Made by a program: the position numbers and the translations under genes | The notes under the pieces: model-generated | Told to the model about the DNA's origin: nothing | Database searches by the model: none | The model's input: the letters and a program-made list of their open reading frames with translations, nothing else | Source of the DNA: Phaseolus vulgaris | Taxonomy: Eukaryota > Streptophyta > Magnoliopsida > Fabales > Fabaceae | Assembly (NCBI RefSeq): GCF_000499845.2 | Contig: NC_023758.2 | Span: 25,827,520-25,891,519 of the forward strand | Direction of reading: 5' to 3' | DNA: 64,000 nt | Part shown: piece after piece, positions 11,916 through 24,436 of the stretch | Position numbering within the stretch: position 1 is the first letter of the stretch | How the letters are laid out: each line of letters starts with the position of its first letter

Positions 11916-14734
11916 ATGCCACAGAACTGCATAGCACCAAAACCAGAATACTGTAATAGTCATCACTCTGTAGAAGGTCCCCAAGAGATGACTGAGCCCC
12001 ATAACTCAACTGTCCTTTCTCATCCCATGCAAACCAATGAACAACAACAACCTTTTCCAAAACTCATTATGTACCCAATAACTCTGAAGGTAGTTTACCA
12101 GTCCCATAACAAGAGCGCCTATACTACTCATATCCCACACTTGCATTGATTCTATGCATACATTGATGAAAAATACGAAGTTGCTAATCTCTTGTGTGTT
12201 GGTTTGCAGTTTGAGGAACTGGTGTACAAAGTTAAACTAGAGCAGAAAGGAGGATGCTGGGGCAGTACATGGACTTGCAAGGAGAAGACCATACTGAATG
12301 GAATCACTGGTGTGGTGTGTCCAGGAGAAATACTAGCCATGTTGGGGCCATCAGGCAGTGGCAAAACCACACTTCTCACAGCACTTGGAGGCCGGCTCAG
12401 CGGCAAACTATCTGGTAAGATCACGTACAACGGCCAACCTTTCTCTGGTGCCATGAAGAGAAGAACAGGTTTTGTGGCTCAGGATGATGTGCTATACCCT
12501 CACCTAACTGTCACTGAAACTCTAGTGTTCACTGCACTTCTAAGGCTTCCCAACAGCTTGACCAGAGATGAAAAAGTTCAACATGTAGAGAGAGTGATCA
12601 CTGAGCTAGGACTGACTCGTTGCAGGAGCAGCATGATAGGTGGCCCACTTTTTAGGGGAATATCAGGTGGAGAAAAAAAGAGAGTGAGCATAGGCCAAGA
12701 AATGCTCATCAACCCAAGCCTTCTGTTGCTGGATGAGCCTACTTCAGGCTTGGATTCCACCACAGCACAAAGAATCCTCAACACAATCAAGCGCCTAGCT
12801 AGTGGGGGTAGAACTGTTGTCACCACTATTCACCAGCCCTCTAGTAGGCTCTACTATATGTTTGATAAGGTGGTCTTGCTCTCTGAAGGCTGCCCCATCT
12901 ATTATGGTGCTGCTTCAACTGCCTTGGACTACTTCTCTTCTGTTGGTTTTTCCACATGTGTGACTGTCAATCCAGCTGATCTCTTGCTTGATCTTGCCAA
13001 CGGTAATGGACAATAGTCATTTGTTTCACACTTTCAGTTCCTTTTTTTTTTCCAATGAGAGTTAATAACTATAAAACCAATGGACCTCAAAAGTGGAAAC
13101 TGGGCAGACACCTTTTTCGTTTTATAATTGCTTAACTGGCTTTAGTATTTTTTTTCTTGTCAACTGGAGGTAGAGCTCCAAATTTTTCTTTACTTAAAAT
13201 GAGTTATAGTGAGCGAGTAGAACAAATTTGTTATGGTTTTGGTAATTTGGAGAGAGCCATGTATCATAAGTAAATATTTGATATATGCATAGCCAAGGTC
13301 TCGGATTCGGTATTATTTTGAAAAAACAACACTAACAATGTTAGGATGCATTGCAGGGATTGCCCCAGACTCCAAGCAAGCAGCTGAACAAAATGAAGGA
13401 CTGGAACAAGAGAGGAAACAGGTGAGGGAATCTCTCATCTCTGCTTATGAGAAGAATATAGCTACGAGTCTGAAAGCTGAGGTTTGTAGCCTGGAAGTGA
13501 ACAACCACAATATCACAAAAGATGCTTGTGCAAGTAGGTCTTCTTTTCTATCTTTAAGGGAAAAACAATCATAGCTCTATTATTAGTCCCAGTGGCCTGA
13601 AATGTCTCTATTGATGCAGGAAATTCGATAAAGCCAGAACAATGGAGCACGAGCTGGTGGCATCAGTTCAAAGTACTATTACAAAGGGGAGTGAAGGAGC
13701 GAAGGTATGAAGCCTTCAACAGGCTGAGAATATTCCAAGTTGTAAGTGTCGCTTTTCTTGGTGGACTATTGTGGTGGCATACTCCGGAGTCACACATTGA
13801 AGATCGGGTAAGTAGGAATTGCTTCAATTTATCTTTTCCAGTTGATGATATTGACAGCCAATTAATAACAACTAAAAAAGTTATGGTAACATATATGATT
13901 AGGCCTTTAATCTGATCGAGTTCCTTTTCATATTCATGTCAACATCACACCATTTTCAAGTTCAAGTTCTGTGTTTCCCGAACTCCAAGAAGTCAAACTA
14001 TGATTAATATTGATTGGCTACATTTTTTGTTTTGTAAACTATACCCCTTAAGAGGGACTAATATGGGGTTGTACTGATGTGTAATGCAGGTTGCCTTGCT
14101 CTTTTTCTTTTCTGTTTTCTGGGGATTCTACCCTCTCTACAATGCTGTTTTCACATTCCCTCAAGAGAGGAGGATGCTGATCAAGGAACGGTCGTCAGGA
14201 ATGTACCGCCTTTCTTCCTACTTCCTTGCCAGAACAATAGGAGACTTGCCACTGGAGCTTGCACTTCCAACTGCATTTGTTTTCATAATCTATTGGATGG
14301 GAGGGCTTAAACCTGATCCTGTGACTTTTATCCTTTCTCTTCTTGTGGTTCTCTACAGTGTTGTTGTCTCTCAAAGCCTTGGCTTAGCATTTGGTGCTAT
14401 TTTGATGGAGATTAAACAGGCAACTACTCTAGCTTCTGTGACAACCCTTGTGTTTCTCATTGCTGGAGGGTACTACATACAACAGATTCCTCCATTCATT
14501 GTGTGGCTCAAGTACTTGAGCTACAGCTACTACTGTTACAAGCTGCTTTTAGGTGTCCAGTACAATGAAAATGACTACTATGAATGTTCAAAGGGGGAGC
14601 TGTGCAAAGTGGCAGATTTTCCTCCTATCAAATCAATGGGCTTGAATCATTTGTGGGTTGATGTGTTCATTATGGCCCTGATGTTGGTGGGTTATCGACT
14701 CGTTGCTTATTTTGCACTGCATAGAGTTAGGTAG
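11916..14734 (+). CDS. ABCG14: ABCG14-type half-size ABC transporter
   Basis: Exons 11916-12089, 12210-13002, 13357-13533, 13620-13807 and 14090-14734 join in frame to 658 codons; every junction has GT/AG. The start MPQNCIAP matches the Arabidopsis ABCG14 N-terminus as I know it (648 aa). The nucleotide-binding domain (about 59-330) has Walker A GPSGSGKT (104-111), Q-loop Q149, signature ISGGE (209-213), Walker B LLLLDEP (229-235) and H-loop H266. Exons 4-5 encode the ABC2-type membrane domain, with hydrophobic spans such as the one around [23 protein letters not shown]14 exports cytokinins across the plasma membrane and is needed for root-to-shoot trans-zeatin transport in Arabidopsis. The substrate is inferred from orthology. 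No damage is seen. A closely related ABCG paralogue is the main alternative. Confidence 0.92.
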
Positions 14735-16870
14735 ATCAAAATTATGACTGAGCTCCCATACAAACAGCACGAGAACATGAAGAGTTTTTGTACAAGTCAA
14801 CTGAGGAATAATGCTAAAATACTAGACTTTCGATGGAACTCATGTAATGAAACTTCATCAACTCTCCCTGACTGAGTTGGATGTACAAGACTTATTTTTA
14901 ATAGATTAGAGAATACTAACTCTATGTTTCTTCTTCAACATAAATTCAACTACATTAACGCAAGGGATATGTGTTTATGTATGCCACATGATAAGAAGCA
15001 AGAGAAATAACACTATGCATTCTAATCAGAATAAAGGTGAAAGATAACGTCCGCACGTTTAAGGCTGAATGCACAGAACCTTTTTCTATCTCTGAAACAC
15101 CATTTTGGATCATTGTCCGGCATTTGAAACAACAACTTTGTTGTTTCCTTTGTCAACGAAGAATTTGGTCTAATTTATACATACCGTCAGAGTAAACCAA
15201 ATTTACATTGTCAATCAATAAAAACTCTTAGTATGATTCCAAAGATAGTCACTGTAAAGATCAACAAACTTATCATACATGTCAGTCTGTGAATGAATGA
15301 CTGTGTAAAAGCTCTTTACACTCAGTGCACACACTATTTATTCACTCTTTTTTTCTACTTTAGTGGAAATTATCAGAGTTTTTGTTGAATTTTTCACTCG
15401 TGATTAAGGAGTATGGTGGATTAGAATGCTTAGAAGAATTAGCATACCATTAAAATTGATCCAACCAACCAACTAACCAAGTGTTATTCATCATCCAATG
15501 ATGAATAAATGATGGCATAATTGAAAAGCAAATGATATATAATCAAGATTAAGCCTACTTAATGGACATCAAAATCAGCTTGATAAAATAATTGAAAGTG
15601 GATGGATGGCAGTGTTAAGACTAGTGAGTACCAAGAAGACCATTGAAATCAGGTTGATATACTTCATCTATATAAAAAGGTATACCTAAGATCCGTGAGT
15701 CTACTTCTGCATAGTGCATCATCCACTCTAATCACTTTGAGGTTGGACATAGAAAACAACTGTTTATAATTTTGCTTACAAACAGTAACATCTAAAACAA
15801 GTAGAATGTTTTAAAACCAATAGACATCAAATGATATTGCCTAACAAATATGTAAGTCGCACTTTAAGAATAGAGGCAAACAATGTGAATTAGCAGATAA
15901 ATTTGGAGAAGGTTATCCTAGAGTTAATCTGAGTGTGAGATAGGGAGAAGCAGAAGTGGATCATTATTAGACAAAAGTAAGTTAAGATCGAGTCCATAAA
16001 ACTTGAACATAATTATTTTATCACACTTGACGTTGCTCATTTCCACCAAGTGTTAGGTATTTAGTCATAAACAACAAAAAGGTACTGCACGCATAGCTAT
16101 AACCTAAGTTATCAAAGTCAGGCTTTCCATGATGGTTTAATAAATCAACAAAGTTAAGAAAGTGAATATTTTGAGGCATAGAAAATGTTATCCCTGTGCT
16201 TACGTCCAGAAGCAAAAAAGGATTCATTATTATATGCCATCCACAACCCAAAAAGATATATATATTAATACAAGTCTAGCAATAGAAATAGCAAAAAACA
16301 TCTGTGAAGTCTTATAATTTTGTGGTCCAATTTGGTCTCCACCTAACTCAATCAATAGAAGTGAAAGGTTCCAATCATACCTACGCATATTCTGATCACC
16401 AACCAAGCCCCTTAATGCAGGCATTATGTGTAATTGTCAAGCACCTGTTCTTGAACAGATGCAAGAAATCTTCCTTCTCCAACACTAACTCCAAAAAGAA
16501 AGCGCATGAGTATATAATGGAAGCTATATACCTAGGTAAATCACACTCATTTTCCTGTTAGTTAGATGTTACGCCAAATTTACCTTTTCTTTTCCATTAT
16601 TGTGTTGATATGTATAGATACTTCCAAGACTCACTCATTACATGCCTTTCGTACTTTGTGTAAAAGCATGCCCATATGCAGCATGTGTATCAAAGGAAAA
16701 TCAGTATACTTAAAGTTTCAGGGTACAACATGTGTTTTAAAACATATCATTATTTTGAACATAGTCCACTGTTTAATTATTATCCAAACAACGGAAGAGT
16801 TTTACAGTTCTTGGAAGATGAGATGATGAGTGAAGAATATGCTATTTGTTTTCCTACATTGTAACTAAAT
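14735..16870. other. Downstream flank and intergenic DNA
   Basis: The first 100-200 bases are presumably the 3' UTR of the ABCG14-type gene. The rest shows only short, unrecognised reading frames on both strands, and no element ends were recognised. Confidence 0.5.
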
Positions 16871-17595
16871 TACCTACAAAGAATAAACAAAATTGAGGAA
16901 TGAAACTTATTCACGGAAGAATCATGATATCGTCAAGAGATGACATTTAACTTGCATTCAGTAAACCATGATACTGAACAAGAATTGGTCAAAAATGAAA
17001 TAAGATTCGAAGTTTGGCTTAGGTACCAGGTACCATCAAAGTTCTGCAATCTTTCCAATTTGCTGAAGTCCAATTAGAACATGTCCAATTCAACAATTTT
17101 ACGTGTGAGTGGGACCTCAGAAAGGCTTCAAGCTGAGATAGAGAAGTCAATGTGAGTGATGCTATGCTTAAAGCCTTACAGGACATTGCACATATCCAAA
17201 GTGTTGGTAACCATAACCGAAAGTTTCAAGAAGTTATAGCTACAAGGAATAAACAAAATTTGAGGAATGTAACTTTTATCCATAGAAGAATCATGATATC
17301 ATCAAGAGATGTTAAGTAGCAATCTAGCATTCAGTTAATCGTGAGACTGAGCAAGAAATTGGTCAAAAAAGTAAGAACAAAGATTCGATAGTTAGCTTAG
17401 GAACCAGATGCCACCAGAGTCTGCAATCTTTACAAATTGCAGCAATTCAATGAGAAACAATTTAATGCATTTCAAACATTTACATGTGAGTGGGACCTCA
17501 AAAGGGCTGCATTTTGAGGAGTCAATTGAGTGATTCCATTTATGTTTACAGCAAATTGCAGATATTCAAAAACAAAACCGAAAGTTAAGGAAATT
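16871..17595. repeat. Two-copy tandem duplication, about 366-bp unit
   Basis: Copy 1 (16871-17236) and copy 2 (17237 to about 17595) align along their length. Shared landmarks in the same order are GAATAAACAAAATT, AGAATCATGATATC, CATTCAGT, GCAATCTTT, TGTGAGTGGGACCTCA and ACCGAAAGTT. The copies have accumulated substitutions and small indels, so the duplication is not recent. Neither strand holds a convincing open frame through both copies. Function is unknown; it may be decayed gene or intron sequence. Confidence 0.75.
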
Positions 17596-20500
17596 GACAT
17601 CTGAGCAGAGATGTGTTTGGGTATAATATGAGATAAACCATAAATTTATATGCATGCACTTATGACATATAAAGTAAAAGGTCTATATGCATTGAATTCG
17701 AATCTTATCTGTAGAAAAATTACAATGAAATTACACTGAAGGCAAACTGAACAGAGACGTAGGACAATTAGGCTCCACAAAAGTGCTACCTTAACTAAGA
17801 ATAAAATGACGAATAACAGATTACATGTTTCTATTTGTTTTCCTCTAAATGGATAGCATAAATCCAGCAAGGTTTCAACTTTCAAATGTCACTCCCCTAA
17901 GACATTATTCTTCATCCTCGACAAAAATCAATTATATGCAGACAAATCCAAGTGCTCTTTTGGTTGGCTAATTAATTGTCATGTCAGTTACACAATATAA
18001 TAAAACTAGTTATGAATTAGTTTAGTATTCACTGTAAATAATCTCTTTACCCAGTTCTCAAATAATCTACAACAAATGTTTTCCTTCATCTTTTACCATC
18101 TCATCTTACAGTAAATACATATTTTGAAGAACACTCAAAACTTTAATGACTAAATTAATATCAAACATATTAATGACCATATGGATTTTCTAAACTTAAA
18201 CATCATCCACCTAGTTATCTCTTTGTTTTCATCAATGCCTCATCTCATTTTCTAAGTAATAATTGAATGAATACAAAGCGTAGGAAAATGAAAATTAGCA
18301 TGATTAAAAGTAATGAAAACAGTAGCATTTTTTTACAGCATACTAGCATATTTCTTAAGAAATAACACTGGATCAGTAAACTAATCAGCCCAAGTCCACT
18401 ATTGCTCTTTCTTTCAGCACCCCCTATACTGCCAAAGCTGTGGAAAAAGTCCGAACTAGATCGGAAATATTTTAGATTATACAATAAAAAATACATTCTA
18501 CATTACGTAATTTGGAAATACATTTTAGAATAAACTTAGAATTCAAAATTAAATGTATTTAAGATCCCAAAATATATTTTAAATTGTAAAATTCATAGTT
18601 TTCCAATTATATAATTCGAAAATACATGGATTAAACAATGCATTTACCACGAATGCATTATGGACTGTGTAATTTTTAAGTCTAGAAGCATTTGAGAATC
18701 TGAAAATATATCATTGAATTATACAATCTTAAATATATTTTCGAATCCATAAAAATATGTATTATAGATTTTACAATTAATACATTTTCGAATCTAGAAA
18801 TATTTTGGATTTTGTAATTCAAATTGTAAAATCTTAAAATATGACCCATGGACAATTTAAAATTTTCCATGGAGATGCATGAGAAAATTATTAGGTATAT
18901 TTGATACTGTAAAATCCAAACTATATTTTTTAAATTGTACAATAAAAAAATCTTATTCATTAACAATTTAGACATTTCAAACATCCATAAAGATGCAAAA
19001 CAAAACTAGGCTTCTTCTTCTTGCACTCCCACTTTTTTCTTCCTGCACCTCCAAAATTTTGAACATCTCAAAACTGGCCTTAACCTTTTATTTGGAAAAG
19101 GGCACCGTGGTGGAGTGTGCTATAGATTCATCAATTCAAAAGTAAATCATGTTATTTTCTGGATGAGGAGGTGTTCTGGAAGCAAATTGTTAATAAATTG
19201 TTGATTTCCAAATTGTTGAATCTGGAAGCCTAATTTCTATTATGAATTGATGGATCTGGAAGATTTATGGATTTTCCAATCTGGAAGATTTACAGATTCC
19301 CCAATCCAGAAGATTTATGGATTTCCAAATCTGGAATGTGAAAATACAAATGTGGATCCTAATACCGTAAAATTACCAAACTGCATTGTCTGGAATACTA
19401 AATATAAATTGCAAAAATGATAATTCGAGACACTACCGACTACCATCCAAAAGAAACACCTTCTTGTACTAAGAGATGGAGCAACACCGCTAAGAGAGAA
19501 ATGGAATTCTTGTGTGCAGCAGTCTGTGGGCAAAGGAAGAAGCAAGAGTAGTGTGGGTGCATTTTGGGGTTTCTAAAAAATAACAGGGTTATTTTTGTCT
19601 TTGTATAATATTGTGGGGGTGCAGAAAGAAAAACCTAGGGATGCAGAAAGAAACAGCCACAAAACTATGGGTGAATATAAAGTGTCCTTCCATTTGTATA
19701 CCGGCCCATTGGACCCAAACCCAATTGCCACCTTGCGTGTCCATTAATTTATAGGGACTGTTTCTTTCTTCATCTTCATATCTTCTTCTGTCATCCCATA
19801 CAAAACGTGAAAATATCTTTTTATCCTTATTGTGCCACCCTCATAAAGTAGCTTCGGTATTATGTAATATGGATACGCATTTGAAAAAAGACTTTCGAAT
19901 TACATAATCCAAAAGTTAAAAAAAACTTCCAGATTATGTAATCCAAAAACTAATTATGTATATGAAAAAAAGGTTTCCAGATTATGTAGTTCAGAAAGTA
20001 ATTACGAATTTGAAATAAAACTTCTCGATTATATAATCCAAAATATTACCGGAGATATTTTTAAAAAAGTAAAAAATTTATGAAGGTAAAATAAGAACAT
20101 GTGGAGGTGCAGGAATAAACGGTCATTTACAGAATATTACATTCTACACCCACAGTACTTTCAAGCTGCAGTAAATTTTGAAATTCCAAATCTATTCTTC
20201 TAAAAATAAATTATCGGACTATACTCCAAAACATTAATAATATTTTTGTAATTAAGATTGTAAATCCTGAAGGACAAAGTACACTACAAAATACAATAAA
20301 TTATACATTTTTATATTTCAGAATATACATAATTCAAACTACAAAATTTATATTCTATATATATAATTCAAAATATATTTTTTATTTTATATTTTGAAGA
20401 TACATTTTGAAATATAAAATTTATATTCTATAACATACATTCCCATAATACAAAAATTATATTTATATTCCCTAATACAAAACAAAAAATACTGAATTAC

Positions 20501-20942
20501 ATATTTTAAAAGATATTTATGAATTCAAAAAATATTGTTCAAGTTAAACAGATCGATAAAATATATTTTAAAGTGTATAATTTTAAAAAAAAATTAATGA
20601 CAACTTTATCATTTCACCCTGATGAAGGTGCAGGTTGAAATTTATGGTGTGGAAAATGCAAAACCTAATTTATACCAGGGTATGCAAAAAACAGTAAAAG
20701 CCGAACTGCAGAGGATTATTATTTATTATACTTAATTTCTCTCTTATATAATATAAAATAGTTCAAATTAGATAATATTTTAAAAAATATATTTAGTTAT
20801 TTATTTGTAAGAAGTATGCTTAAAATATGTACGTATAAATAATAAATAAATTTCAATATTATTATTTTTAAATGTTTTAATTACAATATATAATTTTTAG
20901 GAGTAATTTTCCTACCTAGTTATGCATTTAAAAAAAAAAGTA
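17596..20942. other. AT-rich region with decayed short repeats
   Basis: No gene was recognised. About 19200-19340 has three to four loose copies of a 27-30-bp motif built on ATCTGGAAGATTTATGGATT. About 19890-20045 has four copies of a GGATTATGTAATCC-like palindrome. The phrase GGTGCAG plus a purine-rich run recurs near 19620, 20105 and 20625. Together these suggest a cluster of old MITE-like insertions whose ends I cannot define. Confidence 0.45.
19890..20045. repeat. Array of four ATTATGTAATCC palindromes
   Basis: Related palindromic motifs occur at about 19897, 19932, 19980 and 20029 (for example GATTATGTAATCC and GATTATATAATCC). They are spaced by roughly 35-50 bp and embedded in A-rich sequence. 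Confidence 0.6.
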
Positions 20943-21218
20943 AAAGTCAAGGTTCTTAAATCAAAATACGAGTTTTCAATGGTTTATAGATCATCATTTT
21001 TTTGGCATGGAATTAAACAGTTTTATTGTACTATACTTGATTATACTTCTTAGACTTTTGGTACAAGGTCTTTAATTAATTTATGGAATGATAAATGGTG
21101 TGGTACTACTTCTTTAGCGAATATTGTAGGATTATCTGATGGTGTTAGCATTTTGGATATACTCTCTCAAGTTTTGGACAAGTGGTGATTGAAATATTCC
21201 ATTGTTTTTAGAGCAGAT
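20943..21218 (+). mobile_element. LINE copy 2, left part (interrupted)
   Basis: It matches LINE copy 1 from about 5785 to 6052 (landmarks TCTTAAATCAAAATACGAG and ACTTCTTTAGCGAATATTG). It stops exactly where the 4.2-kb LTR element begins and resumes at 25448. It is 5'-truncated relative to copy 1. Confidence 0.85.
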
Positions 21219-21481
21219 TGATGGAAAAAAACGCACGCAGAAGCAACACACACAATCACGAATCAACTGTAGAAAAATAAACGACACAAGATTTAATGTG
21301 GTTCGGTCGCCAACTGCAACCTACATCCACACGGGCAACTATGAGGTCTGTTGTGTACAAAATTACAAACACAATGATCTCTTTAAATAGAGATAATAAA
21401 ATGGACACAATGATTAAGCTCACTCACTAAACATGGTGTCTAGTCAGCCCAACCCAATTAGTTATGGCTTCATACCCAACA
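21219..21481 (-). repeat. 3' LTR of the nested Copia-type element
   Basis: The 263-bp repeat matches 25175-25447 apart from scattered substitutions and a short indel. Both share CACAATCACGAATCAACTG, AATGATCTCTTTAAATAGAG and GGTGTCTAGTCAGCCCAACC. The polypurine tract lies immediately to the right on the + strand (before the LTR in the element's sense). Confidence 0.85.
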
Positions 21482-22031
21482 ATCTCCCACTTGAAGACAC
21501 GAAACAATGTTCACCTATGCTTCAACTGTGTACATGTACTTCTGTAATCTATCAACGGAACTCAATGTTCCACCATTAGTTCCCACCAGCCTTCTTAATC
21601 ATTTTGAAGACTTCGTTAAAACTCCCATGAGTTCACAGACCCGTTCTCTGTTCCTACCGGCTCCCACTTACAAGAACTGCTGGATCCTGGAATAGCCTGA
21701 GAACAAACATACTCCATAGTCAACAAAAAATTTTCTAGAGATGTTTCAACAGCTGGAATACTGGTTCTCCTAACCCACTATCGTCTAGGAACCTCAGCTG
21801 AAGCACGACCCGTGCTCCCACTGCCATAAGTACCTCTAACTAGTCTACCTGATCCTTTCCATGCTTGTTCGTCATGAATCTGACCTGTGGCTCTAGGTTT
21901 CTCTCGTAAAGACAACCCTCTTTTGCCCACAAGATTCTGTGAACCGACTTTGTTTATCTTCTAAACTGGGATGGTCACTCCCTCAGACGGTAATCTGACC
22001 ATATATAACGAATCTCTCTTTCTTCCACAGG

Positions 22032-22476
22032 ATATGATATGTAGCACAAACACTGACACAGACACTGATACAACATGAATACGGATACGGAGATACGTAA
22101 AATCTCTAAAATGTAGGACACGGGGACACAAATCTATATATTATATAATTATGAATTATATAAATTGACAATAAAGATTTATGTGCACAAGTATGTTCCA
22201 AATTATTTTTTGGAGCAGAAAGATGTTTTTCATGACTGGTTCACAATGATTTCTTTCTTATTTTTATAATCATAATAACAATTTATACAATAAAGTTTGA
22301 ATTTTGAGAAAATTAATGTAATTTTCCCTTTTAAAATTGTGTTAGAACCGTACTAGAATTGTTAGAAATCTAACAAATACTTTTTGAATTGGACACTTCA
22401 CGAATACGTGTCCTACAGGTGTCATACGAGTATCAGACACCGACACACCATTTAAGAGGAGTGTCTGAGCTTCATA
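22032..22476. mobile_element. Putative Mutator-like MITE inside the Copia-type element
   Basis: Imperfect terminal inverted repeats are seen: TATGTAGCACAAACACT at 22038-22054, against the inverse of the right end, TATGAAGCTCAGACACT (22460-22476), 14 of 17 matching. Further GACAC-rich inverted motifs lie inside. TTCCACAGG (22023-22031) and TTCCACTGT (22477-22485) could be a diverged 9-bp target duplication, but then the left end has a few extra bases. The interior is AT-rich and non-coding. Confidence 0.4.
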
Positions 22477-22664
22477 TTCCACTGTTGATTTCCGAAATTC
22501 ACTTCATGTTCCTGTTCGTCCAACTACCTAACAGAAATCAAACTTTCCGTCAAGCTTTAAACAACTTTGACATCTCTCAAAGTCCAGAAACCAACTAGTG
22601 TCTTCAACACTATGTCGCCCATGCCCGTAACTTCAAGAGTTATGTCGTCCGCTAGTCTTACCTT

Positions 22665-23159
22665 TCAAAAGTCTTCAATAACTAGATTATGCAGTGCTTC
22701 ACTGCTATGGGTAGCATGAAATGAAGCACCAGAATCCATGACCCAGGAATCCACACTGCTATCCACGCAACAGACTAAAAGGTCCTTGTCCACGAAGTCT
22801 TCTGCAATATTGACTTGTTTATCATTTGAGCATTGATTCCTGAAACGCCCCACCTCTTTACAGTTCCAACATGTTACACTTGAGCAATCCTGAGTCTTTG
22901 ACTGACTCCTTCTTATGATCTTGCTACCATTACCTCTGATATTTCTCTTACCTCTGATGACATTTAGCGATTCACTAGATAATTCCTCAAAACTCCTTCT
23001 TCTAACGTCCTTGTCAAGAACGAGATCACAAATCTTCTCAAAAGTGAATCCATCGGGTCCCGCTAAACTGGTAACTGTTGTAACCGTTCCAAACCAACTG
23101 TCAGGTAATGACGATATCAGTAGTAAAGCTTGAACTTCATCATCGAACTTAATGCCCAT
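22665..23159 (-). pseudogene. Copia gag C-terminus, zinc knuckle and protease start (unit A)
   Basis: An open frame of 164 codons is the best preserved of the three units. In order it holds a gag segment (DDEVQALLLISSLPDSW), a CCHC-type zinc knuckle whose His is replaced by Arg (CWNCKEVGRFRNQC), and the N-terminal part of the aspartic protease with its catalytic DSGA motif (VMDSGASFHATHS). The frame ends soon after the protease motif, and no integrase follows. The apparent start codon lies within the gag domain, so this is a fragment and not a complete protein. Confidence 0.75.
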
Positions 23160-23289
23160 GACGTAAGTCTGGCTAAGATCGAATTCATTTTATTGATGTG
23201 CTCAGTAACTGAACTAGCAAATCCTCAATTTGCATTTTCCACCCATGCCCGTAACATCAACAGTTCTGTCGTCCGCTAATCTTAACTTT

Positions 23290-23784
23290 CCAAAGTCTCT
23301 AATAACTAGATTTATGCAATGCTTCACTGCTCTGGGTAGCATGAAATGAAGCACCAGAATCCATGACCAATGAATCCCCACTGCTATCCACGCAACACAC
23401 TAAAAGGTCCTCGTTCGTGAAGTCTTCTGCAATGTTGACTTGTTTATCATTTCGGCATTGATTCCTGAAATGCCCCACCTCTTTACAGTTCCAACATGTT
23501 ACTCTTGAGCAATCCTGAGTCTTTGACTAACTCCTTCTTATGATCTTGCTCCCACTACCTCTGATATTTCTCTTACCTCTGATGACATTTAGCGATTCAC
23601 TAGATAATTCCCTAGAACACCTTCTTCTGACGTCCTCGCCAAGAACGAGATCACAAATCTTCTCAAAAGTGAATCCATCGGGTCCCGCTAAACTGGTAAC
23701 TGTTGTAACCGTTTCAGACCAACTGTCAGGTAATGACGATATCAGTAGTAAAGTTTGAACTTCATCATCGAACTTAATGCCCAT
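23290..23784 (-). pseudogene. Copia gag-protease fragment (unit B), stop-interrupted
   Basis: The same domain order as unit A, but an in-frame TAG at 23527-23529 separates gag from the zinc knuckle where unit A has CAG. The zinc knuckle keeps the normal His (GHFRNQC). The protease DSGA motif is readable beyond the stop. Confidence 0.75.
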
Positions 23785-23914
23785 GACGTAAGTCTGGCTA
23801 AGATCGAATTCATTTTATTGATGTGCTCAGTAACTGAACTAGCAAATCCTCAATTTGCATTTTCCACCCATGCCCGTAACATCAACAGTTTTGTCGTCCG
23901 CTAATCTTAACTTT

Positions 23915-24436
23915 CCAAAGTATCTAATAACTAGATTTATGCAATGCTTCACTGCTCTGGGTAGCATGAAATGAAGCACCAGAATCCATGACCAATGAAT
24001 CCCCACTGCTATCCACGCAACACACTAAAAGGTCCTCGTTCGTGAAGTCTTCTGCAATGTTGACTTGTTTATCATTTCGGCATTGATTCATGAAATGCCC
24101 CACCTCTTTACAGTTCCAACATGTTACTCTTGAGCAATCCTGAGTCTTTGACTAACTCCTTCTTATGATCTTGCTCTCACTACCTCTGATATTTCTCTTA
24201 CCTCTGATGACATTTAGCGATTCACTAGATAATTCCTCAGAACTCCTTCTTCTGACGTCCTCGCCAAGAACGAGATCACAAATCTTCTCAAAAGTGAATC
24301 CATCAGGTCCCGCTAAACTGGTACCTGTTGCCGTTCCAGACCAACTGTCAGGTAATGACGATATCAATAGTAAAGCTTGAACTTCATCATTGTGTTTAAT
24401 GCCCAATGACGTAAGTCTGGCTAAGATCGAATTCAT
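23915..24436 (-). pseudogene. Copia gag-protease fragment (unit C), stop-interrupted
   Basis: The 5'-most unit in the element's sense. Its frame begins slightly earlier (MNSILARLTSLGIK). It carries the same TAG stop as unit B at 24152-24154 and a small deletion in the gag segment (SWSGTATGTSLAG). Its zinc knuckle and protease motif are homologous to unit B. Confidence 0.75.

Noticed and set aside
11720..11956. 78-codon frame overlapping the ABCG14-type start
   Set aside because: Most of it lies upstream of the likely TATA box, it is in another frame and it has no recognisable content.
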